The notes beneath the pieces were generated by a model. It saw only the letters and a program-made list of their open reading frames with translations. It ran no database searches and was not told the origin of the DNA. Source: Corynebacterium marinum DSM 44953 (GTDB lineage Bacteria; Actinomycetota; Actinomycetes; Mycobacteriales; Mycobacteriaceae). From it: 64,000 nucleotides of DNA. The DNA lies in contig NZ_CP007790.1 in assembly GCF_000835165.1 (NCBI RefSeq), forward strand, positions 310,001 through 374,000. The letters run 5' to 3'. Positions within the stretch are counted from its first letter, which is position 1. Every line of letters begins with the position of its first letter. The translations under genes were made by a program, and so were the position numbers. Below are positions 44,863 to 53,663 of this stretch, in pieces.

Positions 44863-45573
44863 ATGAGCAAGAACTCCAAGGCATACAAGGCCGCCGCCGA
44901 GCTGGTCGACAAGTCCCGCACCTACTCGCCGATCGAGGCAGCGAAGCTGATCAAGGAGACCTCCTCCAAGAACTTCGACTCCACCGTCGACGTCGCGATC
45001 CGCCTCGGCGTCGACCCGCGCAAGGCTGACCAGCTGGTCCGCGGCACCGTCTCCCTCCCGCACGGCACCGGCAAGACCGTCCGCGTCGCCGTCTTCGCCG
45101 CAGGCGAGAAGGCCACCGAGGCTGAGGCCGCCGGCGCCGACGTCGTGGGCACCGACGAGCTGATCGAGCAGATCACCGCCGGCACCATCGACTTCGATGT
45201 CGCGATCGCCACCCCGGACCAGATGGCCAAGGTCGGCCGTGTCGCCCGCGTGCTCGGCCCCCGCGGCCTGATGCCGAACCCGAAGACCGGCACCGTCACC
45301 ACCGACGTCGCCAAGGCTGTCGCCGACGTCAAGGGCGGCAAGATCTCCTTCCGCGTGGACAAGGCCTCCAACCTGCACGCCGCCATCGGTAAGGCGTCCT
45401 TCGACGAGAAGGCACTGGCTGAGAACTACGGCGCTCTGCTCGACGAGCTGCTCCGCATCAAGCCGTCCTCCGCCAAGGGCATCTACCTGAAGAAGGTCAC
45501 CCTCTCCTCCACCAACGGCCCGGGTGTCCCGGTCGACGCTTCGGTGCAGAAGAACTACGCCGGCGAGGCTTAA
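44863..45573 (+). CDS. rplA: 50S ribosomal protein L1
   Basis: A 236-residue L1 protein: N-terminal [24 protein letters not shown], central [16 protein letters not shown] and [21 protein letters not shown]. It binds the L1 stalk of 23S rRNA and usually represses its own operon. AAGAAGGAA precedes ATG 44863. A strong terminator follows the stop by 24 nt. Confidence 0.98.
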   Translation: MSKNSKAYKAAAELVDKSRTYSPIEAAKLIKETSSKNFDSTVDVAIRLGVDPRKADQLVRGTVSLPHGTGKTVRVAVFAAGEKATEAEAAGADVVGTDELIEQITAGTIDFDVAIATPDQMAKVGRVARVLGPRGLMPNPKTGTVTTDVAKAVADVKGGKISFRVDKASNLHAAIGKASFDEKALAENYGALLDELLRIKPSSAKGIYLKKVTLSSTNGPGVPVDASVQKNYAGEA

Positions 45574-45597
45574 CCCTCCACCGGTAGCCGACCAGAA

Positions 45598-45636
45598 ACG
45601 CGGCGCGGGACTTAAAAAGTCCCGCGCCGCGTTTTT
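45598..45636 (+). terminator. Strong Rho-independent terminator of rplK-rplA
   Basis: A perfect 16-bp stem (45598-45613 with 45617-45632), AAA loop and T-run at 45632-45636. Confidence 0.96.
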
Positions 45637-45678
45637 CATGCCCCGGCCCGCCCCGCCGGCGGCCCTATACTCGGCGGC

Positions 45679-46521
45679 ATGAGCCGCATCCGAGACTTCG
45701 CGCAGGTGGACGTGTTTTCCGCCGAACCCTACCGGGGCAACCCACTGGCCGTCATCCTCGACGCGGAGGGACTCGATGAGGCGGAGATGCGCCGGATCGC
45801 CAGCTGGACGAACCTCTCGGAGACCACGTTCCTGTGCCCGCCGGTCCACCCGGAGGCGGACTACCGTGTCCGCATTTTCACCCCCGCCGGGGAGCTGCCC
45901 TTCGCCGGGCACCCCACCCTCGGTTCGGCGCACGCCTGGTTGACCAACGGGGGTTCCCCGCGGCGCACGGGGGAGGTGGTGCAGGAATGCGGTGCGGTCC
46001 TGATCACCGTCCGGCAGGCGGGGGAGGAGCTCTTCTTCGCCGCGCCGCCCACAACACGCTCCGGGCCGCTCGACGAGGAGACCCTCGGCCGGATCTGCGC
46101 CGCCCTGCGCATCGGCCGCCGTGACGTGGCCGGCCACCAGTGGGTGGACAACGGGCCGGGCTGGTGCGCGGTGCAGCTGCGCAGCGCGGCCGAGGTCCTC
46201 GCGTTGGAGCCGGACCTCCGCGAGTCCGGCGACCTGAAGTTCGGCGTGCTCGGGCCCTGCCCGGAGGGGGCCGAGCACGCTTTCGAGATCCGCGCCTTCG
46301 TGCCCTTCGCGGGCAACGGCGAGGATCCGGTGACCGGCAGCCTCAACGCCTCCGTCGCGCAGTGGCTGCTCCGGGAGGGGCAGGTGAGCGGCGGGTACCG
46401 GGTATCGCAGGGCACCCGGCTGGGGCGGGCCGGTTCGGTCGCCGTCGAACTCACCGCTGACGGCCAGGTGTGGGTCGGGGGAGCGGTGACGACCTGCTTC
46501 CGGGGGAGCGCGATCGCCTAG
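45679..46521 (+). CDS. PhzF-family isomerase/epimerase-like protein
   Basis: A 280-residue PhzF protein: GNPLAVILD, the catalytic glutamate in NLSETTFL, AGHPTLGSAHAWL in the first half, and GEDPVTGSLNASVAQWLL in the second. The family includes phenazine synthesis PhzF and many isomerases of unknown substrate; no phenazine genes are near. TATACT (45666-45671) lies 7 nt before ATG 45679, a leaderless start. First gene of an accessory block between rplKA and rplJL. Confidence 0.93.
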   Translation: MSRIRDFAQVDVFSAEPYRGNPLAVILDAEGLDEAEMRRIASWTNLSETTFLCPPVHPEADYRVRIFTPAGELPFAGHPTLGSAHAWLTNGGSPRRTGEVVQECGAVLITVRQAGEELFFAAPPTTRSGPLDEETLGRICAALRIGRRDVAGHQWVDNGPGWCAVQLRSAAEVLALEPDLRESGDLKFGVLGPCPEGAEHAFEIRAFVPFAGNGEDPVTGSLNASVAQWLLREGQVSGGYRVSQGTRLGRAGSVAVELTADGQVWVGGAVTTCFRGSAIA

Positions 46522-46595
46522 GTGTATTTCCCAGGGGGATGAGGCCAGCCTGTGCATCCTGGTGGATCCCTCTTTTCCGGAGAACAATGGGGGGT

Positions 46596-48518
46596 ATGAC
46601 CACCACAGCCCCCCAGACCACGACCCCGACCCGCGCGCCCGACCCGTGGGCACTGTTCATCCGTTCGCGCGACGGACTGATCACCGTCGCCACGCTCGTG
46701 GCCATCTTCGTGCACCTCATCCTGTGGTTCGGGATCGGGCTGGACGGTTGGGCGCGGGACTGGCCGCTGGTGGTGGTCGTCGTGCTCGGCGGCATCCCGT
46801 TGATGGTCGAGGTGGCGAAGTCGGCCGTGGCCACGCGGGGCGGCGCGGACACCCTGGCCGCCGTCTCCATCATCACGTCCGTGCTCCTGGGGGAGTGGCT
46901 TGTCGCGGCCATCATCGTGCTCATGCTCTCGGGCGGCGAGGCGCTGGAGGAGGCGGCGTCGAAACGCGCCTCGGGCACCCTCGACGCGTTGGCCCGCCGG
47001 GCGCCGACCACCGCGCACCGGCTGCTGGGCGGCACGTTCGCCGGGGGGACCGAAGAGGTCCCCGTCAACGACATCGCGGTCGGGGACCTGGTGGAGGTGC
47101 TGCCGCACGAGCTGTGCCCCGTGGACGGGGAGGTCGTGGAGGGCCACGGCAGCATGGACGAGTCCTACCTGACGGGCGAGCCCTACGTGGTGAGCAAGTC
47201 CCGCGGATCGGAGGTCATGTCGGGCGCCGTCAACGGCGACACCCCCCTGACGATCCTGGCGGGCCGGCCCGCGCAGGATTCCCGCTACGCGCAGATCGTC
47301 GGAGTGCTGCGGGAGGCGGAGGAGAACCGCCCCGCCATGCGCCGCCTCGCGGACCGGTTGGGCGCCTGGTACACGGTCGTCGCCCTGGTGCTCGGCGGCC
47401 TGGGCTGGGCGGTCTCGGGCGATCCGACGCGTTTCCTGGCGGTCGTCGTCGTGGCCACCCCCTGCCCGCTGCTCATCGGCGTGCCGGTGGCCATCATCGG
47501 CGCGATCTCGCTGGCGGCCCGGCGCGGCATCATCGTGAAGAACCCCGGCATGCTGGAGAACGCCTCCAGGGTCAGGACGGTCATGTTCGACAAGACCGGC
47601 ACGCTGACCTACGGCCGACCGGCCATCACCGACATCCACACGGCGGAGAGCTTCTCCGAGGACGAGGTCCTGGCGCTCGCGGCGTCGGTGGAACGCTACT
47701 CCCGCCACCCGCTGGCCGAGGCGATCCGCGCCGGCGCGGAGCAGCGCGGACTCGAGCTCCCCGCCGTCACCGAGGTCTCCGAGAAGCCCGGCCAGGGATT
47801 GACCGGTGTGGTGGGCGGTCGGCGCATCCGCATCACCAACCGCCGCACCAGCCACGAGATCGACCCGGGCAGCCGCGATCTCATCCCCGTGACCGCCTCC
47901 GGCATGGAGTCGATTGTCCTGGTCGACGACCGTTACGCCGCCATGATCCGGTTGCGGGACGAACCGAGGTCGTCGGCGAACGACTTCATCGCCCACCTGC
48001 CGAAGAAGCACAACGTGGACAAGTTGATGATCATCTCCGGCGACCGCGAATCCGAGGTCCGGTACCTCGCGGACAAGGTCGGCATCGAGGAGATCCACGC
48101 GGGCGTCAGCCCCGAGGGCAAGCTGACGCTGGTGGAGGAGCACAACCGGCGCGGCCCGACGATGTTCCTCGGCGACGGGATCAACGACGCCCCGGCGATG
48201 GCGGTGGCGACGGTGGGCGTGGCGATGGGCGCGGGTTCCGACATCACCTCCGAGGCGGCCGACGCCGTCATCCTGGACTCCTCCCTGGAGCGCCTCGACG
48301 ACCTCCTCCACATCGGCGCCCGCATGCGGCGCATCGCCCTGCAGTCCGCCCTGGGCGGCATGGCGCTGAGCATCATCGGCATGATCCTCGCGGTCTTCGG
48401 CCTGCTCACCCCGCTCATGGGCGCGGTCGCGCAGGAGGTCATCGACGTCCTGGCGATCCTCAACGCCGCCCGGGTCGGCCTGGTCCGGGGCCCGTTGAGC
48501 GACTTCGACGAGAAGTAA
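46596..48518 (+). CDS. P1B-type metal-transporting ATPase with TPC membrane motif
   Basis: A 640-residue ATPase, catalytically complete: DKTGTLT with Asp332, GDGINDAP near the C-terminus, and the N-domain RHP. The actuator motif is TGEP rather than TGES. The transmembrane metal motif is TPC followed by six residues and Pro (T288-C290, ATPCPLLIGVP), the pattern of the P1B-5 group, linked in other bacteria to nickel or iron. There is no HMA domain and no C-terminal hemerythrin domain. Substrate is undecided. AACAAT (46583-46588) lies 7 nt before ATG 46596. Confidence 0.93.
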   Translation: MTTTAPQTTTPTRAPDPWALFIRSRDGLITVATLVAIFVHLILWFGIGLDGWARDWPLVVVVVLGGIPLMVEVAKSAVATRGGADTLAAVSIITSVLLGEWLVAAIIVLMLSGGEALEEAASKRASGTLDALARRAPTTAHRLLGGTFAGGTEEVPVNDIAVGDLVEVLPHELCPVDGEVVEGHGSMDESYLTGEPYVVSKSRGSEVMSGAVNGDTPLTILAGRPAQDSRYAQIVGVLREAEENRPAMRRLADRLGAWYTVVALVLGGLGWAVSGDPTRFLAVVVVATPCPLLIGVPVAIIGAISLAARRGIIVKNPGMLENASRVRTVMFDKTGTLTYGRPAITDIHTAESFSEDEVLALAASVERYSRHPLAEAIRAGAEQRGLELPAVTEVSEKPGQGLTGVVGGRRIRITNRRTSHEIDPGSRDLIPVTASGMESIVLVDDRYAAMIRLRDEPRSSANDFIAHLPKKHNVDKLMIISGDRESEVRYLADKVGIEEIHAGVSPEGKLTLVEEHNRRGPTMFLGDGINDAPAMAVATVGVAMGAGSDITSEAADAVILDSSLERLDDLLHIGARMRRIALQSALGGMALSIIGMILAVFGLLTPLMGAVAQEVIDVLAILNAARVGLVRGPLSDFDEK

Positions 48519-48554
48519 CCGGGGGGCAGGGGAGGGGCGGCGACGCGACGTCGC

Positions 48555-48578
48555 TAAGATATCGACAGCGTGTCGGTA
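48555..48578 (+). promoter_or_regulatory. ABC-operon promoter with TetR-like palindrome
   Basis: TAAGAT (48555-48560) is followed at once by TATCGACA-GCG-TGTCGGTA (48560-48578), a 19-bp palindrome with one mismatch per arm pair, covering the predicted start point. It is a good candidate operator for the TetR regulator encoded at 50455. Confidence 0.55.
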
Positions 48579-48624
48579 ACATCTGCCGGCGCCGCCTCCC
48601 TGACCCTGACCGGAGCCCCCACCC

Positions 48625-49770
48625 ATGTTTCTAGCCTGGCGCGACATGCTCTTCGCGCGCACCCGATTCCTCCTGATGGGCCTGGTTCTGGCCCTCATGT
48701 CCATCCTCATCGTCATCATCTCCGGCCTCACCGCCGGCCTGGTCAACGACGGCGTCTCCGGCCTGAAGGCCATGGACGCCGACGTCATCGCCTTCGAGGA
48801 GGGCACGCAGACCGATTCCGCGTCCACCCGCTCCGTCGTCGACCTCTCCGCGGCAGGCGACCTGGCGGCCGCTGAAGGTGTGGAGGAGACGACCCCCATG
48901 GGTCTGACCATCGTCAACGCCCGCAACCAGGACGCCACGCCGGTCGACCTCACCCTCGTCGGCGTCGAACCGGACTCCTTCATCGCCCCGGCGGGACTGC
49001 CCGCCATGAGCCCCGGCCGCGTGGACGGCCAGCCCACCCCGACCCCGCACGAGGTGGTCCTCTCCGGCACGCTGCAGGACGACGGGCTGTCCGTCGGCGA
49101 CACCGTCATTCTCGACCGGCTGGAGACCGAGCTGACCGTCGTCGGTTTCACCGACGACCAGCGCACCTTCGGGCACGTCGACCTGGCCTACGTCCCCCTC
49201 GACATCTGGCAGGAGGTCCACGCCGGCGCCCGCGCGGGCGAAGCCGCGGCGCCCTACGCCTACGACCAGGCCTCCGTCGTCGTCGCCCGGGCGCCTGAGG
49301 CGGACGTCGAGAAGCTCTCGGCCGCCGCCGGCCTGGACGCGCGCCCCCTCGAGGAGAGCTTCGGTTCTTCTCCCGGATACAGCGCCGAGACGATGACGCT
49401 GTCCATGATCGAGTGGTTCCTCTACATCATCACGGCACTGGTGACGGGCGCCTTCTTCCTGGTCTGGACCATCCAGCGCGCCGGCGACATCGCCGTCATG
49501 CGCGCCATGGGCGCCACCCGCGCATTCCTCCTGCGCGACAGCCTCGGCCAGGCGGTGGTCATCCTCGCGCTGTCCATCGCCGTGGGCGTGGCACTCGCGG
49601 TGGGTCTCGGCCTCTGGCTGGAATCCACGCCGATGCCGTACGTCACCGAGGCGGGTTCCGTCCTCGCGGGCGCGGCACTGCTCTTCATCGCCGGACTGGT
49701 CGGCGCACTCATCGCCGTCTTCCGCGTCACCCGCACCGATCCGCTCACCGCACTGGGGGAGAACCGATGA
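48625..49770 (+). CDS. ABC transporter permease, FtsX/MacB type
   Basis: A 381-residue permease. One helix near the N-terminus (FLLMGLVLALMSILIVIISG), a large extracytoplasmic domain (about 40-250) and three helices at about 265-285, 310-335 and 350-370. This is the layout of MacB/LolC/FtsX permeases. It overlaps the ATPase gene by 4 nt. Exported substrate unknown; such pairs often export peptides, lipids or drugs. Confidence 0.92.
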   Translation: MFLAWRDMLFARTRFLLMGLVLALMSILIVIISGLTAGLVNDGVSGLKAMDADVIAFEEGTQTDSASTRSVVDLSAAGDLAAAEGVEETTPMGLTIVNARNQDATPVDLTLVGVEPDSFIAPAGLPAMSPGRVDGQPTPTPHEVVLSGTLQDDGLSVGDTVILDRLETELTVVGFTDDQRTFGHVDLAYVPLDIWQEVHAGARAGEAAAPYAYDQASVVVARAPEADVEKLSAAAGLDARPLEESFGSSPGYSAETMTLSMIEWFLYIITALVTGAFFLVWTIQRAGDIAVMRAMGATRAFLLRDSLGQAVVILALSIAVGVALAVGLGLWLESTPMPYVTEAGSVLAGAALLFIAGLVGALIAVFRVTRTDPLTALGENR

Positions 49771-50444
49771 CCACGCCCGCTCTCATCCTCGACGACGTCC
49801 GCGTCAGCTACGGCGACGGCGACTCCGAGGTCCACGCCCTCGACGGCGTCTCGTTGACCGTCAACCCCGGCGAATTCGTCGCCGTCGTCGGCCCCTCGGG
49901 CTCCGGAAAATCCACCCTGCTGGCGGTTGCCGGCGCATTGACGACGCCGGATTCCGGCCGTGTCGCGGTCGCCGGGGAGAAGATCACCGGCCTGGCCGAC
50001 GCAGAGCTGGCACGCGTCCGCCGGGAGCACATCGGCTTCGTCTTCCAGTCCTCCGGCAACCTCCCCTCCGCGCTCCGCGCCCGGGACCAGCTCGAACTCG
50101 CCGCCCGCATCCTCGGGCGGCGCGGCCGGCGCAGCAACGACGAGCTGCTCGAGGCGGTCGGCATGGCGCACCGCGCCTCGCACCGGCCGGCCGCGCTCTC
50201 GGGCGGCGAGCGCCAGCGCATCGGCATCGCCCGCGCGCTCGTCGGCGGCCCCGACCTGCTGCTGGTCGACGAACCCACCGCCGCCCTCGACCGGCAGCGC
50301 GCCCACGAGATCGTCGCGCTGCTCGCCGAGGAATGCCACGAACTCGGCGTCGCCGGCGTCATGGTCACCCACGACCTCGAGGTGATCGCGCACTGCGACC
50401 GCGTCCTCCAGATGGTCGATGGACGGTTGAGCGCCAGGGACTAG
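49767..50444 (+). CDS. ABC transporter ATP-binding protein
   Basis: A 225-residue ATPase of the MacB/LolD group. Walker A is GPSGSGKST near residue 42, the signature is LSGGERQRIGIARAL, and Walker B is LLLVDEPTAALD. The H-loop reads VMVTHDLEV. It pairs with the upstream permease (ATGA overlap). The TAG stop at 50442-50444 is also the start of the -10 for the TetR gene. Confidence 0.95.
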   Translation: MTTPALILDDVRVSYGDGDSEVHALDGVSLTVNPGEFVAVVGPSGSGKSTLLAVAGALTTPDSGRVAVAGEKITGLADAELARVRREHIGFVFQSSGNLPSALRARDQLELAARILGRRGRRSNDELLEAVGMAHRASHRPAALSGGERQRIGIARALVGGPDLLLVDEPTAALDRQRAHEIVALLAEECHELGVAGVMVTHDLEVIAHCDRVLQMVDGRLSARD

Positions 50445-50454
50445 GCTTCGGGTC
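50442..50454 (+). promoter_or_regulatory. tetR-type gene -10 built on the ABC ATPase stop codon
   Basis: TAGGCT (50442-50447), 7 nt, ATG 50455. It gives the regulator its own leaderless transcript besides operon read-through. Confidence 0.55.
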
Positions 50455-51051
50455 ATGCCGAAGATCTCGGAGGCCACCGTCGCACGCCACCGCGCCGCCC
50501 AGCAGCGCGCGGTGCTGGACGCCGCCCGGAAGCTCATCGTCGACGGCGGCGGAAAAGTGCCCACCCTCGCCGAGGTGGCCGCCGACGTGGGCCTCGCACG
50601 CTCCAGCGTCTACCTCTACGTGTCCTCCCGGGAGGACATGGTCGTCCAGCTGCTGCGGGAGACCATCCCGGCCTGGCTGGACGAACTTGCCGGGCAGATC
50701 GGCCGGGCCGGCACCGACCCCGCCGACCGCCTGGCCGTCTACGTCCGCGTCACGCTGGACCTGTTCGTCGAGGGCTCCCACGGGCCGCTCATGACCGCGG
50801 CCCAGGCCTTCCCCGGAGCCTTCGCCGACGAGCGGGTCCAACAGGAGCACAACGGCCTGGAGCCTGCGCTGCACACCCTGCTGGGCGATGCGGCGTCCCT
50901 GTCCCGTCCACTGCTCGACGCCGCGATCCAGCGCGGCGCGGAACTGGTCGCCCAGTCAGGCGCCGACGTCGAAGCGGTTGCGGCAGTGCTGCAGCGGATG
51001 GCACGGGCCTCGTTGGCGGGCGATTTGGAGGAATCACCGGTGGGGGACTAA
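50455..51051 (+). CDS. TetR-family transcriptional regulator
   Basis: A 198-residue regulator. The HTH lies at about 28-58: VPTLAEVAADVGLARSSVYLYVSSREDMVVQLL. The C-terminal ligand domain is unlike any I recognise. By place it should control the ABC exporter through the palindrome at 48560-48578, and possibly itself. Its TAA stop (51049-51051) starts the likely -10 of the rplJ leader. Confidence 0.92.
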   Translation: MPKISEATVARHRAAQQRAVLDAARKLIVDGGGKVPTLAEVAADVGLARSSVYLYVSSREDMVVQLLRETIPAWLDELAGQIGRAGTDPADRLAVYVRVTLDLFVEGSHGPLMTAAQAFPGAFADERVQQEHNGLEPALHTLLGDAASLSRPLLDAAIQRGAELVAQSGADVEAVAAVLQRMARASLAGDLEESPVGD

Positions 51052-51290
51052 CGTCAACCATCGAAGTTTGAACGGCTCGTGAGAGCCGAGCTCAAGTTTC
51101 ACCGAAGACCGTCGGTCATCCGATAAGGATCGAAGGATTCCAGGACACTGGAACGGCCCACGCAGGAGACACTTTCGAGCCACCACCTCCTTCCGGGAGG
51201 TGATGCGCCCCGTGCTCTTGCACGGGGCTTTTTTCGTTGAAAAGGGTCCCGGCGGATCAACACGACACGTAAAGGGAAGGAGGCGAAGTA
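51025..51290 (+). promoter_or_regulatory. rplJ promoter and structured leader (L10 leader)
   Basis: TTGGAG (51025-51030), 18-nt spacer, TAACGT (51049-51054). The leader of about 230 nt folds into several hairpins: GGCTC/GAGCC near 51070, CACCTCC-TTCC-GGGAGGTG near 51184-51202, and the terminator-like hairpin at 51207. L10-L12 binding to such leaders controls rplJL in many bacteria; the actinobacterial L10 leader is the likely identity. Confidence 0.65.
51207..51234 (+). terminator. Intrinsic terminator / attenuator ahead of rplJ
   Basis: GCCCCGTGC (51207-51215) pairs with GCACGGGGC (51220-51228), TCTT loop, then six T (51229-51234). It lies 56 nt before ATG rplJ inside the leader, so it must be conditional or partial. 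Confidence 0.88.
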
Positions 51291-51806
51291 ATGGCAAACG
51301 CGAAGAACCAGGCTGATCTTGCAGATCTCAAGGCCAAGTTCGAGGAAGCAGACACTGTTGTCCTCACCGAGTACCGTGGCCTGACCGTTGCGCAGATCTC
51401 TGAGCTGCGCGGCGCTCTCGGCTTCGACGTCCAGTACTCCGTCGCCAAGAACACCCTCATCAAGATCGCTGCCCAGGAAAAGGGCATCGAGGGCCTTGAC
51501 GAGCACCTGACCGGTCCGACCGCAATCGCCTTCATCAAGGGCGAGGCTGTCGACGCCGCCAAGGTGATGAAGAAGTTCGCCGACGACAACAAGGCGTTCA
51601 TCCTCAAGGGTGGCTACATGGACGGCAACGCTCTGTCTGCCGACCAGGTCAAGGCCATCGCCGAGCTGGACAACCGGGAGACCACTCTCGCGAAGCTGGC
51701 CGGTGCCATCAAGGGCAATCTGGCAAAGGCCGCAGGCCTGTTCAACGCTCCCGCTTCCCAGGTCGCACGCCTCGCCGTTGCGCTCCAGGAGAAGAAGGAA
51801 GCTTAA
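51291..51806 (+). CDS. rplJ: 50S ribosomal protein L10
   Basis: A 171-residue L10: N-terminal [20 protein letters not shown] and [15 protein letters not shown] for rRNA binding, C-terminal helices for L12 dimers. It forms the stalk base. GGAAGGAGG upstream of ATG 51291 is a near-perfect ribosome-binding site. rplL follows after 78 nt. Confidence 0.98.
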   Translation: MANAKNQADLADLKAKFEEADTVVLTEYRGLTVAQISELRGALGFDVQYSVAKNTLIKIAAQEKGIEGLDEHLTGPTAIAFIKGEAVDAAKVMKKFADDNKAFILKGGYMDGNALSADQVKAIAELDNRETTLAKLAGAIKGNLAKAAGLFNAPASQVARLAVALQEKKEA

Positions 51807-51884
51807 GTCGCCGCTACGGCGCAACAGTTCGACCCCCACACATTCGGGCCTGCTGAAACGGGCCCACAAAGAAAGGAAGCCACC

Positions 51885-52271
51885 ATGGCTAAGCTCACCA
51901 AGGACGAGCTCATCGAGGCATTCAAGGAGATGACTCTCATCGAGCTCTCTGAGTTCGTCAAGGAGTTCGAAGAGGTCTTCGAGGTCACCGCTGCCGCTCC
52001 GGTCGCAGTTGCTGCCGCAGGTGCCGCCGGCGGCGACGCCGCTGCCGCTGAAGAGCAGTCCGAGTTCGACGTCGTTCTCGAGGACGCCGGCGCCAAGAAG
52101 ATCGGCGTCATCAAGGCTGTCCGCGAGCTCGTCTCCGGCCTGGGCCTGAAGGAGGCCAAGGAGCTCGTCGAGGGCGCACCGAAGGCCATCCTCGAGGGCG
52201 CTTCCAAGGAAGACGCCGAGGCTGCCAAGGCCAAGCTCGAAGAGGCCGGCGCCAAGGTCACCCTCAAGTAA
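51885..52271 (+). CDS. rplL: 50S ribosomal protein L7/L12
   Basis: A 128-residue L12: N-terminal dimer part [26 protein letters not shown], an Ala-rich hinge ([15 protein letters not shown]) and the C-terminal domain [21 protein letters not shown] with [15 protein letters not shown]. It recruits elongation factors. AAAGGAAG precedes ATG 51885. Confidence 0.98.
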   Translation: MAKLTKDELIEAFKEMTLIELSEFVKEFEEVFEVTAAAPVAVAAAGAAGGDAAAAEEQSEFDVVLEDAGAKKIGVIKAVRELVSGLGLKEAKELVEGAPKAILEGASKEDAEAAKAKLEEAGAKVTLK

Positions 52272-52290
52272 GAGGAACCCCTTTCGCGTG

Positions 52291-52329
52291 GAACCCCGCA
52301 CCATCCCTTCCGTGGATGGGGCGGGGTTC
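52291..52329 (+). terminator. Terminator hairpin after rplL
   Basis: GAACCCCGC (52291-52299) pairs with GCGGGGTTC (52321-52329), with an inner CCATCC/GGATGG stem. The tail is TCTCCCGATTC, not a clean T-run. Confidence 0.7.
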
Positions 52330-52384
52330 TCCCGATTCTGCGCCCAGTGGGGGCCTGTCCTGGCCGGCAGGTAAACTCTCCCCC

Positions 52385-53335
52385 ATGCTGCCTAAGTCCC
52401 GCGTGTTCTCCTTCCTCCTGCTCAGCGTCGGAATCGCTCTGCTGGTGGCGGGCCTGGCGGCGCCGCGTTTCCTCCACGAGGACAGCCGGCTGCCGCTGGA
52501 CCTGGAGAACACGACGTGGACGCTCACCGACGGTGACGCGCAGACCCGCCTGATGACCGATCCCGGCGGCCGCGTCCTCGAGGTGCCCGTCTCCCGCCAG
52601 CTCCACATGGAGATCCAGAACCCGGCGGACGAGAACACCGCGACGCTGCGGGTGGGGGAGACCCTCATGCGCGACAGTATGCAGGGGGAACTGGACCGGC
52701 TCATCTCCGCCGAAGTGTGGACCTTCGGCGTGGACCGCTCGACGGGTGAGTTCACCACCCCGGCGACGCTCACCGACCAGCTGGCCAGCCCGGTGAGCGA
52801 AGTCCCGGTGGACGGCGTGTGGCTGACCTTCCCCTCGGGTGCGGAGCAGACCGCCTACGACGTGTTCGACCCCGAGCTGCGGGAGACCCGCCCGGCGGAG
52901 TTCGCCGAGGAGCTCGACATGGACGGCCGCACCGTCCACCGTTACCGGCAGGAGATCGAGCCGACGAACGTGGCGGAGCTCTACGCCGGCCCGTTCAACA
53001 CCACCACCTTCGCGGACGACGAGCGCGGTTACCTCTTCCACTCGGTCACCCGCGATTTCCTGGTGGACCGGGTTTCGGGCCTGGTCGTGGAGATCCGGGA
53101 AGACGTGGACGCCTACTACGGCACCGCCGACGGACAGAAGCGCGAGCAGGTCCTCCTCTTCGAGGGGCGTATGCCGCAGGAGCAGATCGACGCACACCTG
53201 GCGGAGGCCGGCGAGATCCGGGACCCCGCGTTCGTCGATGCGGTGCGCCGGGTGGCCATCGGGGTCGGTGCGGTCCTCGCTCTGCTGGGCCTGGCCGGCG
53301 CTTTCGGCGTGTTCGGGAGACGACGGGGCCGGTGA
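52385..53335 (+). CDS. DUF3068 (PorA-type) membrane-anchored exported protein
   Basis: A 316-residue protein with an N-terminal helix (SFLLLSVGIALLVAGLAAPRFL, about 7-28), a large outside domain with YRQEIEPTNVAELYAGPFNT and a C-terminal helix (VAIGVGAVLALLGLAGAFGVF, about 288-308) ending in RRRGR. This two-helix layout is the DUF3068/porin-PorA-associated family of mycolata. Function not established. TAAACT (52372-52377) lies 7 nt before ATG 52385. Confidence 0.88.
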   Translation: MLPKSRVFSFLLLSVGIALLVAGLAAPRFLHEDSRLPLDLENTTWTLTDGDAQTRLMTDPGGRVLEVPVSRQLHMEIQNPADENTATLRVGETLMRDSMQGELDRLISAEVWTFGVDRSTGEFTTPATLTDQLASPVSEVPVDGVWLTFPSGAEQTAYDVFDPELRETRPAEFAEELDMDGRTVHRYRQEIEPTNVAELYAGPFNTTTFADDERGYLFHSVTRDFLVDRVSGLVVEIREDVDAYYGTADGQKREQVLLFEGRMPQEQIDAHLAEAGEIRDPAFVDAVRRVAIGVGAVLALLGLAGAFGVFGRRRGR

Positions 53336-53663
53336 GCGGTTCGCCGGGACACTCCGGGAGCGGGCGCGTGGCGCGCAGAGAGTCGTGGTAGAGTCCCGCC
53401 GTGAATCCGGGAGAACTCCGGCACCCGAACGGGCTTTACAATACCGGCGGCGTGATATAGGCTGATTCGTTGCGCTGGAATTCGTCTCTGGCCATCACCT
53501 GAACCTTGATCTAGCGGCTTGGAAAAGTCGACTTGACAAGGTGATTTTGTGCTATCTGGGGACGGTCATTCCACAGCAGACCGAATGCTAAAATTACCAG
53601 CGGCTTCGGTGGTTGTCAGCCAGAACAGCCATCGTCCCGCGTGAGGTGCTGGAAGGACCCATC
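53336..53663 (+). promoter_or_regulatory. rpoB upstream region with several promoter candidates
   Basis: No gene is seen in this 328-nt gap. Candidate -10 elements are TACAAT (53437-53442), TAGGCT (53458-53463) and TAAAAT (53589-53594), the last preceded by TGC as an extended -10. A perfect TTGACA at 53533-53538 is followed only 14 nt later by TATCTG, so its partner is unclear. Several starts are likely, as expected for rpoBC. Confidence 0.6.
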
